From Agromyces aurantiacus (GTDB lineage Bacteria; Actinomycetota; Actinomycetes; Actinomycetales; Microbacteriaceae), in NCBI RefSeq assembly GCF_016907355.1, contig NZ_JAFBBW010000001.1, positions 2,790,001 through 2,854,000 on the forward strand: a stretch of 64,000 nt of DNA. Reading direction: 5' to 3'. The notes under the pieces were generated by a model. The model was given only the letters and a program-made list of their open reading frames with translations, did not search any database and was not told the origin of the DNA. Both the position numbers and the translations under genes were made by a program. Shown piece by piece: positions 9,906-19,448 of the stretch (the first letter of the stretch is position 1; every line of letters begins with the position of its first letter).

Positions 9906-11183
9906 ATGACCGCTGATGCCGCGCGCCCGTTCTCGTGGCGTTCGGTGATCCTTCCCGCCTACCTGCCGACGCTGCTGTTCTCGGTCGGCGAGGGCGCGAT
10001 GATCCCCGTGATCCCGGTCGTCGCCACCGAGCGGGGCGCGTCGCTGGCGCTGGCCGGCCTCATCGCGGCGATGCTCATGGTGGGCCAGCTGCTCGGCGAC
10101 CTGCCCGCCGGATGGCTCGTGGCGAGGATCGGCGAGCGGACGGCGATGATCGGCGCGTCGGCCGTGGCGTCGGCCGGCACGCTGCTCGCGCTGCTGGTGC
10201 CGACGGAGCGGGCGCTCGGGGTCGGCGTGTTCCTGCTCGGCCTCGCGACCGCGGTGTTCGGGCTCGCGCGGCACGCGTTCCTGACGAGCCACGTGCCGGC
10301 GCGCGTGCGGGCGCGGGCGCTCTCGACGCTCGCGGGCGTGTTCCGCGCCGGCTGGGCGGTGGGTCCGTTCACGGCCGCCGCGATCATCGCCTGGACGGGG
10401 TCGGCGGCGGCGGTGTTCTGGGTGCTCGTCATCTCGTGCGCCGCGGTCGTCGTGGTGCTGCTCGTGCTGCCCGATCCCGAGACGGCGTTCGGCGGCGCCG
10501 ACCGGCCGCAGCCGAACCCGGCGCACGGCGTGCGGCACGCGATCGTCACCTATCGCGAGGTGCTCGCGCGCATCGGCACCGGCGTCGGCATCCTCACGGC
10601 GCTGCGCGCGAGCCGCACGGTGATCCTGCCGCTGTGGGCGGTCTCGATCGGCATGCGCCCGGATGCCGCGGCGCTCGTCATCGGCATCGCCGCGACGATC
10701 GACTTCGCGCTCTTCTACGTCAGCGGCCACGTCATGGACCGGCACGGCCGGCTCTGGAGCGCCATCCCCGGACTGGTCGGGCTCTCCATCGGGCACCTCG
10801 TGCTCGCGTTCACGCACGACCTGCCCACCGCGGTGGCCTGGTTCACCGGCGTGGCCATCCTGCTGGGCGTCGCGAACGGCCTCTCGAGCGGCGTCGTGCT
10901 CACGGTCGGCGCCGACCTTGCGCCGAAGGAGCATCCCGCCCCCTTCCTCGGTGCGTACCGCACGCTCGCCGACGCCGGGCAGGCCGCCGCGCCGCTCGCG
11001 ATCGCCGCCGTCACGTCGGCGCTGTCGATCATGGCGGCGAGCGCGGCGATGGGTGTGGTCGGGCTCGCGGGTGCGGCGATGCTCTGGCGGTGGATCCCCC
11101 GATACGTGCCGCGGCGGCCGCGGCATCCGGAACCCGACGAGGGCGAGCGCGACGAGGGCTGGACGCCCGCGTCCGACACCTGA
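9906..11183 (+). CDS. Major facilitator superfamily transporter
   Basis: Inner-membrane secondary transporter of 425 residues with about 12 hydrophobic segments. The cytoplasmic loop between segments 2 and 3 reads G-W-L-V-A-R-I-G-E-R-T, a version of the MFS signature G-X-X-X-D/E-R-X-G-R. The protein opens with a membrane segment right after residue 15 and ends in a charged cytoplasmic tail (about 400-425). Drug or small-metabolite export is the usual guess for this DHA-like type, but nothing in the context shows the substrate. The ATG at 9906 is chosen because the membrane domain begins there and a -10 box sits 7 nt upstream; the longer frame is the antisense of prfB. Confidence 0.85.
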   Translation: MTADAARPFSWRSVILPAYLPTLLFSVGEGAMIPVIPVVATERGASLALAGLIAAMLMVGQLLGDLPAGWLVARIGERTAMIGASAVASAGTLLALLVPTERALGVGVFLLGLATAVFGLARHAFLTSHVPARVRARALSTLAGVFRAGWAVGPFTAAAIIAWTGSAAAVFWVLVISCAAVVVVLLVLPDPETAFGGADRPQPNPAHGVRHAIVTYREVLARIGTGVGILTALRASRTVILPLWAVSIGMRPDAAALVIGIAATIDFALFYVSGHVMDRHGRLWSAIPGLVGLSIGHLVLAFTHDLPTAVAWFTGVAILLGVANGLSSGVVLTVGADLAPKEHPAPFLGAYRTLADAGQAAAPLAIAAVTSALSIMAASAAMGVVGLAGAAMLWRWIPRYVPRRPRHPEPDEGERDEGWTPASDT

Positions 11184-11350
11184 ACGCCCCGGCGCACCGA
11201 TCCGCACGCATGGAACCTTGACAGCGCGCGGTGAGCCCCAGCAGAGTGTGCGCTAGGGTCCGCAGGCGCCAGAAGCGTGGCGGGCATCGGTATGCGCACG
11301 ACGATGTCGCCACCATCCCTCTGCACCGGAGCCGGGCCGGAGGAGTCGTC

Positions 11351-14300
11351 ATGGTCGATACTCGTTCCATCCCCCGTCGTCTCGCCGTCGGCGTCGCCGC
11401 GCTCGCACTCGCGTTCTCGGCGCTGAGTCCGATCGCCGCCAACGCCGTCGACGACGACACCGGCGCGCTCGACATGTACACGGCCGACGTGAGCGCCGAG
11501 CAGGCGGCCGAGATCTCCGCGGCCGGATTCGAGGCCGTCGCGACCCGCGCGACCGAGGACGGCGTGAGCGTCGACCTCGTGCTCACCGAGGCCGAGGCGA
11601 AGGGCCTCGCCGACCACGGCGTCGACGTGAAGGTCAAGAAGAACAAGGACGGCAAGTCGGCGCGGCAGCTCGCGGCCGAGCAGGCCGAGTCGGGCTACAC
11701 CGTCTGGCGCTCATGGGACGAGCAGGGCGGCATCCGCGACGAGCTCTACGAGGTGGCGAAGAAGAACCCGTCGATCGTGAAGCTCGAGGTGCTCGGCCAC
11801 ACCGCCCAGGGCCGGGAGATCATCGCGGTCAAGCTGACGCAGGCTGCGAAGCCGACACGGGATGGCAGCCGGCCGGCGGTCGTCTACAGCTCGACCCAGC
11901 ATGCGCGCGAGTGGATCTCGACCGAGGTCAACCGCCGCCTCATGCACTACTACATCGACGGCTGGAAGGCGGGCGACCAGGAGGTCAAGCGGCTGCTGAA
12001 GAACAACGAGCTGTGGTTCCTGCTCGTCGCGAACCCCGACGGCTACCAGTACACGTTCGACCACGAGCGGCTGTGGCGGAAGAACCTGCGCGACAACGAC
12101 GGCGACGGGCAGATCACCCGGGCCGACGGCGTGGACCCGAACCGCAACTACCCGGAGCACTTCGGGTACGACGAGGAGGGCTCGTCGGCGCAGATCTCGA
12201 GCGACACCTACCGCGGCCCGGCGGCCGCCTCGGAGCCCGAGACGCAGGCGATGATCTCGCTGCTCGACCGGTCGGCAGCCGAGTTCCAGGTCAACTACCA
12301 CTCCTTCGGGCAGTGGCTGCTCTACGCCGAGGGATGGCAGACGGGCACGCCGACCGCCGACGACCCGATCTACTACGCCCTGTCGGGCAACCGCGACAAC
12401 CCCGCGATCCCCGACTTCGAGCCGGGCCTCTCGTCCGACGTGCTGTACGTGACCAACGGTGAGACGACCGACTACGCGCACGTGCAGAACGGCACGCTGG
12501 CATGGACGCCCGAGCTCGGCGAGGGGTCGGACGGCGGCGGGTTCGTCTTCCCCGACGACGAGGCGCAGGTGCAGGCCGAGTTCGAGCGCGCGCTGCCCTT
12601 CGCGCTCGACGTCGCGAAGTCGGCGGCGAACCCGGCCGACCCCGTGTCGCACCTCGGGCTCGAGACGAAGCCGTTCTACCTGAAGAGCGACGACACCTAC
12701 AAGTACGGGCTGCCGCTGGCGAACTTCACGTTCGACTACTCCTACGGCGACCCGCAGGAGGTGCGCGTGACGGCGCTCCGCAGCCTCGGCGACGTCACGC
12801 TGAAGTACTCGATCAACGGCGGCGAGCCGATGAGCGCGTCGACCGAGGAGTGGACGGGCGGTGACCGCTATGGCGGGAAGACGTCCGTGTACTACCGCGT
12901 CATGAGCGGGTTCGTCACGGGCACGAGTCCGGGCGACAGCGTCGAGGTCTGGTTCGAGGGCGGCGGCGAGACGAGCGACTCGTTCACGTACGAGGCGGTC
13001 GCGGAGACCGAGCACAGCGTGCTGATCATGTCGGCCGAGGACTACACGGGCGCCTCGCCAGTGCAGGCCGGCGGACCCAACTACCTCGCCTACTACCAGG
13101 ACGCGCTCGCCGCGAACGGCGTGAGCTACGACGTGTACGACGTCGACGCCCGCGGTCGCGTGGCGCCCGACGCGCTCGGCGTGCTCTCGCACTACGAGGG
13201 CGTCATCTGGTACACCGGCGACGACATCGTGACGCGGGAGCCCGGATGGGGCGGCGGCAACGCCTCGCGCCTGGCGATGGACGAGATCCTCGAGGTGCGC
13301 GACTTCCTCAACGAGGGCGGCAAGGTGCTCTACACGGGCAAGTACGCCGGCAGCCAGTACACCCCGAACGTCGGGACCCAGTTCTACGACCCGACCGAGG
13401 CGAACGAGGAGTGCCGCGCCAGCGAGGACGTCCTCGTGCGGTGTCGTGCGCTCGGCGGTTCCGGTGACGGCACGAACGACATGCTGCAGTACTGGCTCGG
13501 CGCGTATCTCGCCGTGGACGACGCCGGCACCACCGACGAGGGGGACATCCTCGACGCGCTCGGCGTGGGCGAGCCGCTGGACGGCCTCGCGTGGGGCTTC
13601 AACGGTGCCGACAGCGCCCAGAACCAGACGCACTCGAACTCGTTCATCACGACGAGCGGCATCCTGAACCCCGACGACTACCCGCAGTTCGAGAGCTGGG
13701 TCGCCGGGCGCTGGGACCGCGCGGGCGGCCCGTACGCGCCGCACACCGGTGACGACTACGCGTACTCGCAGATCGGCGACGTGTCGTACAAGCGACTCAT
13801 GCGCACGATCGACGTGCCGGCGGGCGGGGCGACGATGTCGTTCTGGACCTCGTACGACACCGAGGCGAACTGGGACTTCCTCGCCGTCGAGGCCCATACC
13901 CCGGGCGAGGACGACTGGACGACCCTGCCCGACGCGAACTCGCACACCACCCAGAACACGGGCGACAGCTGCCCGGCCGGATGGAACGAGCTGCACCCGC
14001 AACTCGACTTCTACCAGACGTTCGTCGACGACTCCACGTGCGACCCCACCGGCAGCGGTGACGGCGAGTGGAACGCCGCGACGGGCAACTCGGGCGGCTG
14101 GCAGCAGTGGACCGTGGATCTCTCGGCCTACGCCGGCGGCCAGGTCGAGCTGTCCATCGCGTACATCAGCGACTGGGCCACGCAGGGCCTCGGCGTGTTC
14201 GTCGACGACATCGAGGTGTCGACCGGCGAGGGCTCGACCTCGTTCGAGTCGGGCGACACGGGCGGATGGGTCGTCGCCGGCCCGCCGCCGGGGAGCGCAC

Positions 14301-14464
14301 CGAACCCGAACGACTTCATCATCACGACGGCGGCCGGGTTCCCGGAGGCGGCGGTGGTGGCGACGCCGCACTCGCTGCTGAGCGGCTTCGGGTTCGAGGG
14401 CATCTCGGGCTCCGCGGCTCGAAACGCCTGGATGGGACGCGTGCTCGACCACCTGCTCGACTGA
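11351..14464 (+). CDS. Secreted M14 zinc carboxypeptidase with immune-inhibitor-A-like C-terminus
   Basis: Exported protease of 1037 residues. A Sec signal peptide ends at A-N-A (about residue 32). The propeptide-like region (33-115) precedes the M14 domain: zinc ligands His184 and Glu187 in Q-H-A-R-E-W, D-P-N-R-N-Y substrate-binding residues, a third zinc ligand in N-Y-H-S-F-G, and the catalytic Glu in W-T-P-E-L-G-E-G. About 550 further residues follow: a beta-rich linker, a region (about 550-800) similar to the M6/immune-inhibitor-A family accessory part (A-E-D-Y-T-G, V-I-W-Y-T-G-D-D), and a jelly-roll/MAM-like module (about 820-970, W-T-S-Y-D-T-E). It probably degrades extracellular proteins. 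ATG 11351 has GGAGGAG upstream. Confidence 0.88.
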   Translation: MVDTRSIPRRLAVGVAALALAFSALSPIAANAVDDDTGALDMYTADVSAEQAAEISAAGFEAVATRATEDGVSVDLVLTEAEAKGLADHGVDVKVKKNKDGKSARQLAAEQAESGYTVWRSWDEQGGIRDELYEVAKKNPSIVKLEVLGHTAQGREIIAVKLTQAAKPTRDGSRPAVVYSSTQHAREWISTEVNRRLMHYYIDGWKAGDQEVKRLLKNNELWFLLVANPDGYQYTFDHERLWRKNLRDNDGDGQITRADGVDPNRNYPEHFGYDEEGSSAQISSDTYRGPAAASEPETQAMISLLDRSAAEFQVNYHSFGQWLLYAEGWQTGTPTADDPIYYALSGNRDNPAIPDFEPGLSSDVLYVTNGETTDYAHVQNGTLAWTPELGEGSDGGGFVFPDDEAQVQAEFERALPFALDVAKSAANPADPVSHLGLETKPFYLKSDDTYKYGLPLANFTFDYSYGDPQEVRVTALRSLGDVTLKYSINGGEPMSASTEEWTGGDRYGGKTSVYYRVMSGFVTGTSPGDSVEVWFEGGGETSDSFTYEAVAETEHSVLIMSAEDYTGASPVQAGGPNYLAYYQDALAANGVSYDVYDVDARGRVAPDALGVLSHYEGVIWYTGDDIVTREPGWGGGNASRLAMDEILEVRDFLNEGGKVLYTGKYAGSQYTPNVGTQFYDPTEANEECRASEDVLVRCRALGGSGDGTNDMLQYWLGAYLAVDDAGTTDEGDILDALGVGEPLDGLAWGFNGADSAQNQTHSNSFITTSGILNPDDYPQFESWVAGRWDRAGGPYAPHTGDDYAYSQIGDVSYKRLMRTIDVPAGGATMSFWTSYDTEANWDFLAVEAHTPGEDDWTTLPDANSHTTQNTGDSCPAGWNELHPQLDFYQTFVDDSTCDPTGSGDGEWNAATGNSGGWQQWTVDLSAYAGGQVELSIAYISDWATQGLGVFVDDIEVSTGEGSTSFESGDTGGWVVAGPPPGSAPNPNDFIITTAAGFPEAAVVATPHSLLSGFGFEGISGSAARNAWMGRVLDHLLD

Positions 14465-14618
14465 TCCTGCGATCGGGCGTGCGCCCGGTGCTCCCTTCGT
14501 CGGAGCGCCGGGCGCTCGTCTGCGGTGCCGCCTTCCACACCCGCGGTGCCGACGCAAGCCCGCGAGGGATCGAGGTGCGCGACGCTAGCGTCGTGGGTGA
14601 CGTGAAGGATCGCCCTCG

Positions 14619-16355
14619 ATGAGTACCCCGAACACGCTCGTCGCCGACCGCTATCGGCTGGTCAAGCTGATCGGCACCGGCGGCATGGGCGTCGTGTGGC
14701 ATGCGCACGACGAGCGCCTCCAGCGACCCGTGGCACTGAAGATGCTGCGGCCGCAGCCCGAGCTCACCGACGAGGAGCGCGAGGTCGCGACGGCCCGGGC
14801 CATGCGCGAGGCGCGGATCAACGCGGGCCTGCACCATCCGAATGCCGTGCCGGTCTTCGACGTGGTCGAGCACGAGGGGCGCCCGTGCCTCGTGATGCAG
14901 CTGATCGACAGCACGCCGCTGTCGGTGCTGCTGCAGGAGCACGGGCCGCTGACACCGCCGGAGACAGCGCGGATCGGGGCGCAGGTCGCCGCGGCCCTCG
15001 CGGCCGCGCATCGCCTGCGCATCGTGCACCGCGACGTCAAGCCGGGCAACATCCTCATTCGCGAGGACGGGTCGGCGATGATCAGCGACTTCGGCATCGC
15101 GCACGCGCTCGGCGACACGACCATCACGGGCACCGGCATGGTGCACGGCACGCCCGCCTACCTGGCGCCCGAGGCGGCGCGCGGCGACGCATCGGGCTTC
15201 CCCTCCGACGTGTTCTCGCTCGGCTCGACCCTCTACGCGATGCTCGAGGGGTCGCCGCCGTTCGGCGACGACCGGAACGCGATCGCCCTGCTGCACCGCG
15301 TGGCGCGCGGCGAGCACCCGGCGCCGGCGCACGCGGGGGCGCTCGCTCCCCTGCTCGCCGAGATGCTCGCCGTCGATCCGAAGCAGCGTCCGCGCATGGA
15401 CCGCGTCGCGGAGCGATTGGCCGAACTCGACGCCGCGCTCGCCGACGGCAGCCCGCCGACGCTGCCGCTGGGCGCGGTTGGGGCCGCCACGGGGATGGCC
15501 GACGTGACCGCGATCGACGTGGCCGCGGCCGCGGCCCCGGCGCCCACCGTCCCGTCCGCGACGCGGGTGATCGGCGGCACCGCCGAGACCGAGCGCATGA
15601 CGGAGGTCGGGACCGACGACGAGGATGAGCAGGATGACCGGGTCGCGGCCGAACCCGGCGCTCCCCTGTTCCCGTGGTTGGCCCAGCCCATCGACGAGCC
15701 GGCCACCGCCCCGGAGCGCGCCGTTTCGGGCCCGGGCCCGGCGAGCGCCGGCGACCGGGAGCATCCACGACGGCGCCGCGGTGCGCTCATCGCCGCCGTC
15801 GTCGTCGTCGCGCTCCTCGCGCTGGGTGGCATCCTGCTCGCCGGCGTGCTGCGACCGGATGGCGGCCCCCGCGCCGAACCCGACCCCGACGAGTCGTCCG
15901 CTGCCGCCGAGACGAGCGAGCCCGCCCCGACGCCGTCGGAATCGCCGAGCCGGGAGCCGAGCGCCTCACCGGAGCCCACTCCCGTCCCGGCGCCGACTCC
16001 CACTCCTGCCCCGGCCCCGGCGCCGCAGACCGCCGAGGAGCGAGCGGTCGACGCGGTCGTCTCCTACTACTCGCTCATGCCCGGCGACCTCGACGCCGCC
16101 TGGCCGCTGATGACCGCCGACTACCAGGTGAACCACGTCGGCGGCCGCGACGCATACCAGGCGTTCTGGGGCGACGTGTCCGACGTGGAGGCATCCGACG
16201 TCTCCGCGAGCGCGCCCGACCGGGTGCAGGCGACGCTGGTCTACACCTTCACCGACGGACGGGTCGTCCGCGAGGTCACCGCGTATCGCCTCGTCGACGA
16301 GAGCGGCACGTTGAAGATCGCCGAGACCACGGTGCTCAGCAGCGAGGAACTCTGA
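14619..16355 (+). CDS. Membrane-anchored Ser/Thr protein kinase (PknB type without PASTA)
   Basis: Hanks-type kinase of 578 residues. The kinase domain (about 11-280) has the glycine loop G-T-G-G-M-G, Lys41 (V-A-L-K), catalytic H-R-D-V-K-P-G-N (137-144; Asp139) and D-F-G (Asp157). A disordered, acidic linker leads to one membrane helix (about 390-412). Outside the cell lies a Pro/Ser/Glu-rich stalk (about 415-475) and a small C-terminal domain (about 475-578, A-V-D-A-V-V-S-Y-Y-S-L-M-P) that resembles the NTF2/SnoaL-like fold rather than PASTA repeats. It therefore probably senses an external ligand or protein other than muropeptides. Start ATG 14619 immediately precedes the conserved D-R-Y-R-L-V; a weak GAAGGA lies upstream. 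Confidence 0.9.
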   Translation: MSTPNTLVADRYRLVKLIGTGGMGVVWHAHDERLQRPVALKMLRPQPELTDEEREVATARAMREARINAGLHHPNAVPVFDVVEHEGRPCLVMQLIDSTPLSVLLQEHGPLTPPETARIGAQVAAALAAAHRLRIVHRDVKPGNILIREDGSAMISDFGIAHALGDTTITGTGMVHGTPAYLAPEAARGDASGFPSDVFSLGSTLYAMLEGSPPFGDDRNAIALLHRVARGEHPAPAHAGALAPLLAEMLAVDPKQRPRMDRVAERLAELDAALADGSPPTLPLGAVGAATGMADVTAIDVAAAAAPAPTVPSATRVIGGTAETERMTEVGTDDEDEQDDRVAAEPGAPLFPWLAQPIDEPATAPERAVSGPGPASAGDREHPRRRRGALIAAVVVVALLALGGILLAGVLRPDGGPRAEPDPDESSAAAETSEPAPTPSESPSREPSASPEPTPVPAPTPTPAPAPAPQTAEERAVDAVVSYYSLMPGDLDAAWPLMTADYQVNHVGGRDAYQAFWGDVSDVEASDVSASAPDRVQATLVYTFTDGRVVREVTAYRLVDESGTLKIAETTVLSSEEL

Positions 16356-16364
16356 TCCCTCCGA

Positions 16365-19157
16365 TCACCTCGGCCCGGCCACGAACCGGGGATGCCGCTC
16401 CACGCGCCATCCGCCGGCGTCGTAGCCGAAGTTGTCGAGCACCTTCTTCGGCGGGTCGAACGTGCCGCCGCCGTTGCTCAGCGAGGCCCACACGCCGGCG
16501 TATCCGAAGCCGAGGATATCGGCGCGCTGGTTCCCGGCCACGTCGGCGACGAACCGCGGATGCTTCTCGACCCGCCATCCGCCCGCGGTGTACCCGAAGT
16601 TGCTCAGCACCTTCGTCGGAGCCTGGAACGTGCCGTCGCCGTTGTTCACCGAGACCCACACGCCCTGGTCGCCGAACCCGACGATGTCGGCGTAGGTGCC
16701 GCCGGCCACGTCGGCGACGAAGCGCGGATGCTTCTCCACGCGCCATCCACCGGCGCTGTAGGCGAAGTTGTCGATGACCTTCTTCGGCGCTTGGAACGTG
16801 CCGTCGCCGTTGTTCACGGAGACCCACACGCCCTGGTCGCCGAACCCGACGATGTCGGGGGCCTTGCCGCCCGCGACGTTCGCGAGGAACCGCGGGTGCT
16901 TCTCGACCCGCCATCCTCCCGCGCTGTACGCGAAGTTGCCGAGCACCATCTTCGGCGGCTGGAACGTCCCGTTCCCGTTGTTCAGCGAGACCCACACCCC
17001 CTGGTCGCCGAAGCCGATGATGTCGGCCCGACCGTCGCCGGTCAGGTCGACGACGAACCGTGGATGCTTCTCCACGCGCCATCCGCCGGCCGTGTACGCG
17101 AAGTTGCCGAGCACCATCTTCGGCGGCCGGAACGTCCCGTTCCCGTTGTTCAACGAGACCCAGACGCCCTGATCGCCGAAGCCGATGATGTCGGCGCGAC
17201 CGTCGCCCGTGAGGTCGGCGAGGAAGCGGGGATGCTTCTCCACGCGCCATCCGCCGGCACTGTACGCGAAGTTCCCCAGGACCTTGGTGGGCGGCTGGAA
17301 GGTGCCGTTGCCGTTGTTGAGCGACACCCATACCCCCTGGTCGCCGAACCCGACGATGTCGGCCCGGCCGTCGCCGGTCAGGTCGGCGAGGAAGCGCGGA
17401 TGCTTCTCCACACGCCATCCGCCCGCGTTGTAGGCGAAGTTCGCGACGACCATCTTCGGCGCCTGGAAGGTGCCGTCGCCGTTGCTGAACGACACCCATA
17501 CCCCCTGGTCGCCGAACCCGACGATGTCGGCCCGGCCGTCGCCCGTCAGGTCGGCGGTGTACGGCATGCCGTACTCGCGCGGCACGGCGCCCTCTTGCAG
17601 CGCCCGTCGGGCGTTGACGCGCCCATATCCCATCTGGTCGTTGCGGGTGCCGTTCGGGAACCCGGCCTGCTGCGCGTAGGGCACGGTGCCGACCTTGTCG
17701 GCCGTGGTCTCGATGCGCCTGCGGATCTCGACGTTCGACAGCCCGGGCTCGTGCGCCTTGATGAGCGCGGCGATTCCGGCGACGTGCGGCGTCGCCGACG
17801 ACGTGCCGTTGAAGGTCGCGACGTAGTCACCCGCCGTGCCGGGCTGCGGGTTGTACCCGGCCGTGCCCTGCCGATCGGTCGTCGGGATGCGGACCCCGGG
17901 CGCCACGACGCTGACGCCCGGCGCGTAGTTGGAGCCCCACCAGTCCTCGCCGTCGGGGCTCGTCTCCGACTTCCGGTTGTCGGCTTGGTCGGACGCCCCG
18001 CAGGCGATCACGAGCGGATGGCGCGACGGGTACCGGTTGAACGTGTCGATGTTCTCGTTGCCGGTGGCGGCGCACAGCACGAGTCCGGCTGTGTGCGCCT
18101 CGGCGATGGCCGGGTCGATGATCGCGAAGTCCCAGCCGACCGGCCCCATCCCCTCACCGGGCCCGTAGACGCCGAAGCTCATGCTGATGACGTCGGCGCC
18201 GTGCTGGGCGGCGTACCGGATGCCCGCCGCGCACTCGACGTCGGTCCAGTTCTGGAAGGCGAGCGGCAGGATCGGCGAGCGCCCCGCGACGCCGGCGACG
18301 CCCACGCCGTTGCCGGTCGTCGCCGCCGCGATTCCCGCGCACGCCGTGCCGTGGTTGCCGGTCGGGCTCCCGTCGGGCTGCATCGTGCCGAGGTTGATAC
18401 CCGGGTCGCTGAACGACAGGTCGGGGTGCGTCAGGTCGCACCCTTCGTCGAGGATGCAGACGACGGCATCCGCGCCACCCTGGCCGAGGTCCCACGCACC
18501 CGGCCCGTCGATCTGGGCCATGCCCCACTGCTGCGGGTAGAGCGGGTCATTCGGCACGCCCGAGACGGGCACCAGCATCGGCATGGTCTCGAATCGGGCA
18601 TCGGTGAAGAGGCCGTCGTCGAGCAGCGCCTCGCGCAGCTCGATCGCATTGCGGTCCTTCGGCGCGGTGACGCGGCAGTACCGGAACGGGTCGGTGTAGC
18701 GGCTGCGCTCGTCGTCGGGTTCCAGCCCGAGCTCGGCGAGCCTGCCCCGAACGGCGTCCTCGGATGCGCCGTCGGCCGGCCGCACGAGCAGGACGTCGGG
18801 CACCAGCACGACGGTGCCTCCCATGCCCTCGACATCGGGGAACTGGTACGCCGGGGCGAGCCAGTCGACCTGGTCGCCGAGCTGGGCCTCCACGTCGGTC
18901 GTCGCCCTCGGCGCGCCGTCCGGGGCCGGGATGCGAACCCAGCGACGGCCCCCACCGTCGTTGATCCGCGTGTGGCCGCCCAGGCTGTCGGTCGTCAGCT
19001 CCTCGTCGCTGACCGGCACCAGCCCGGCCGAGGTCAGCGCGTCGATGCCTTCGGCGCCCGCCGTGACGTCGGCCGCGAGCGACGCGACGCCGATGTCGGG
19101 CACCTTGGTGAGGGTCACGCCGGTTCCGTGCGTCACCTGGTTCGGGTACTCGTTCAT
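16365..19157 (-). CDS. Subtilisin-like (S8) serine peptidase with seven FG-GAP/VCBS-like repeats
   Basis: 930-residue peptidase. The N-terminal 200 residues are a distinct domain. The S8 domain follows with catalytic Asp237 (I-L-D-E-G-C-D), His269 (G-N-H-G-T-A), oxyanion Asn367 (A-T-G-N-E-N) and Ser454 (N-G-T-S-S-A-T-P-H). The last 396 residues are seven repeats of exactly 56 residues, each with a calcium-loop-like D-L-T-G-D-G-R-A-D-I motif and the shared A-G-G-W-R-V-E-K-H-P-R-F end; such repeats build beta-propellers in FG-GAP proteins. No signal peptide is visible at the N-terminus (M-N-E-Y-P-N-Q-V), so export, if any, is unconventional or the protein is intracellular. The ATG at 19157 is preceded by GGGGGAGAGAG, which fixes the start. 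Confidence 0.9.
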   Translation of the reverse strand: MNEYPNQVTHGTGVTLTKVPDIGVASLAADVTAGAEGIDALTSAGLVPVSDEELTTDSLGGHTRINDGGGRRWVRIPAPDGAPRATTDVEAQLGDQVDWLAPAYQFPDVEGMGGTVVLVPDVLLVRPADGASEDAVRGRLAELGLEPDDERSRYTDPFRYCRVTAPKDRNAIELREALLDDGLFTDARFETMPMLVPVSGVPNDPLYPQQWGMAQIDGPGAWDLGQGGADAVVCILDEGCDLTHPDLSFSDPGINLGTMQPDGSPTGNHGTACAGIAAATTGNGVGVAGVAGRSPILPLAFQNWTDVECAAGIRYAAQHGADVISMSFGVYGPGEGMGPVGWDFAIIDPAIAEAHTAGLVLCAATGNENIDTFNRYPSRHPLVIACGASDQADNRKSETSPDGEDWWGSNYAPGVSVVAPGVRIPTTDRQGTAGYNPQPGTAGDYVATFNGTSSATPHVAGIAALIKAHEPGLSNVEIRRRIETTADKVGTVPYAQQAGFPNGTRNDQMGYGRVNARRALQEGAVPREYGMPYTADLTGDGRADIVGFGDQGVWVSFSNGDGTFQAPKMVVANFAYNAGGWRVEKHPRFLADLTGDGRADIVGFGDQGVWVSLNNGNGTFQPPTKVLGNFAYSAGGWRVEKHPRFLADLTGDGRADIIGFGDQGVWVSLNNGNGTFRPPKMVLGNFAYTAGGWRVEKHPRFVVDLTGDGRADIIGFGDQGVWVSLNNGNGTFQPPKMVLGNFAYSAGGWRVEKHPRFLANVAGGKAPDIVGFGDQGVWVSVNNGDGTFQAPKKVIDNFAYSAGGWRVEKHPRFVADVAGGTYADIVGFGDQGVWVSVNNGDGTFQAPTKVLSNFGYTAGGWRVEKHPRFVADVAGNQRADILGFGYAGVWASLSNGGGTFDPPKKVLDNFGYDAGGWRVERHPRFVAGPR
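16383..17558 (-). repeat. Seven tandem 168-bp repeats inside the S8 peptidase gene
   Basis: The array covers 7 x 168 bp in frame, coding for 7 x 56 residues. The first four copies share D-L-T-G-D-G-R-A-D-I, while copies 5-7 change to a V-A-G-type loop with reduced Asp content (for example V-A-G-G-K-A-P-D-I). The gradual drift from one end to the other suggests stepwise duplication followed by divergence. Confidence 0.9.
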
Positions 19158-19448
19158 GATCTCTCTCCCCCTGGATCGGACCGTGGCACGAGCGATATCG
19201 AGAACGCGCCCATCCGACCGCGGTGGCGCCCGAGGGCACCTCGACCGCGCGGCGACGTCGCCGTGCACCTCCACACCGGGAGGGCGGCCGGGTCGACCGG
19301 CGGACGTCACGGTCGGACGGACCGTCGATCGGGCATCGCACGGTCGGTCCTCGCCCCCAGTCCTACTCCGCGGGCACGAACATGACTAGTCCTCAGTTAT
19401 GTGGACCGCCGTGTCGGACCCTCGTGCCGGCACCGCATGCGCCGCGCC

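Noticed and set aside
11218..11259. TTGACA (11218) with TAGGGT (11254) as a promoter for the carboxypeptidase
   Set aside because: The spacing is 30 nt, too long for a sigma-70-type promoter; each box may belong to something else.
11711..14557. Very long open frame on the minus strand opposite the carboxypeptidase
   Set aside because: Arg/Val/Ala-rich translation typical of antisense frames in GC-rich DNA; no family motif, and the plus strand encodes a complete M14 enzyme.
16383..17558. Regular repeat array that could be mistaken for CRISPR
   Set aside because: The 168-bp units are contiguous coding repeats without spacers and keep one protein frame with FG-GAP-like motifs.
16392..19385. 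Long plus-strand open frame opposite the S8 peptidase
   Set aside because: Antisense shadow; the minus strand has the catalytic triad and the 56-residue repeats.
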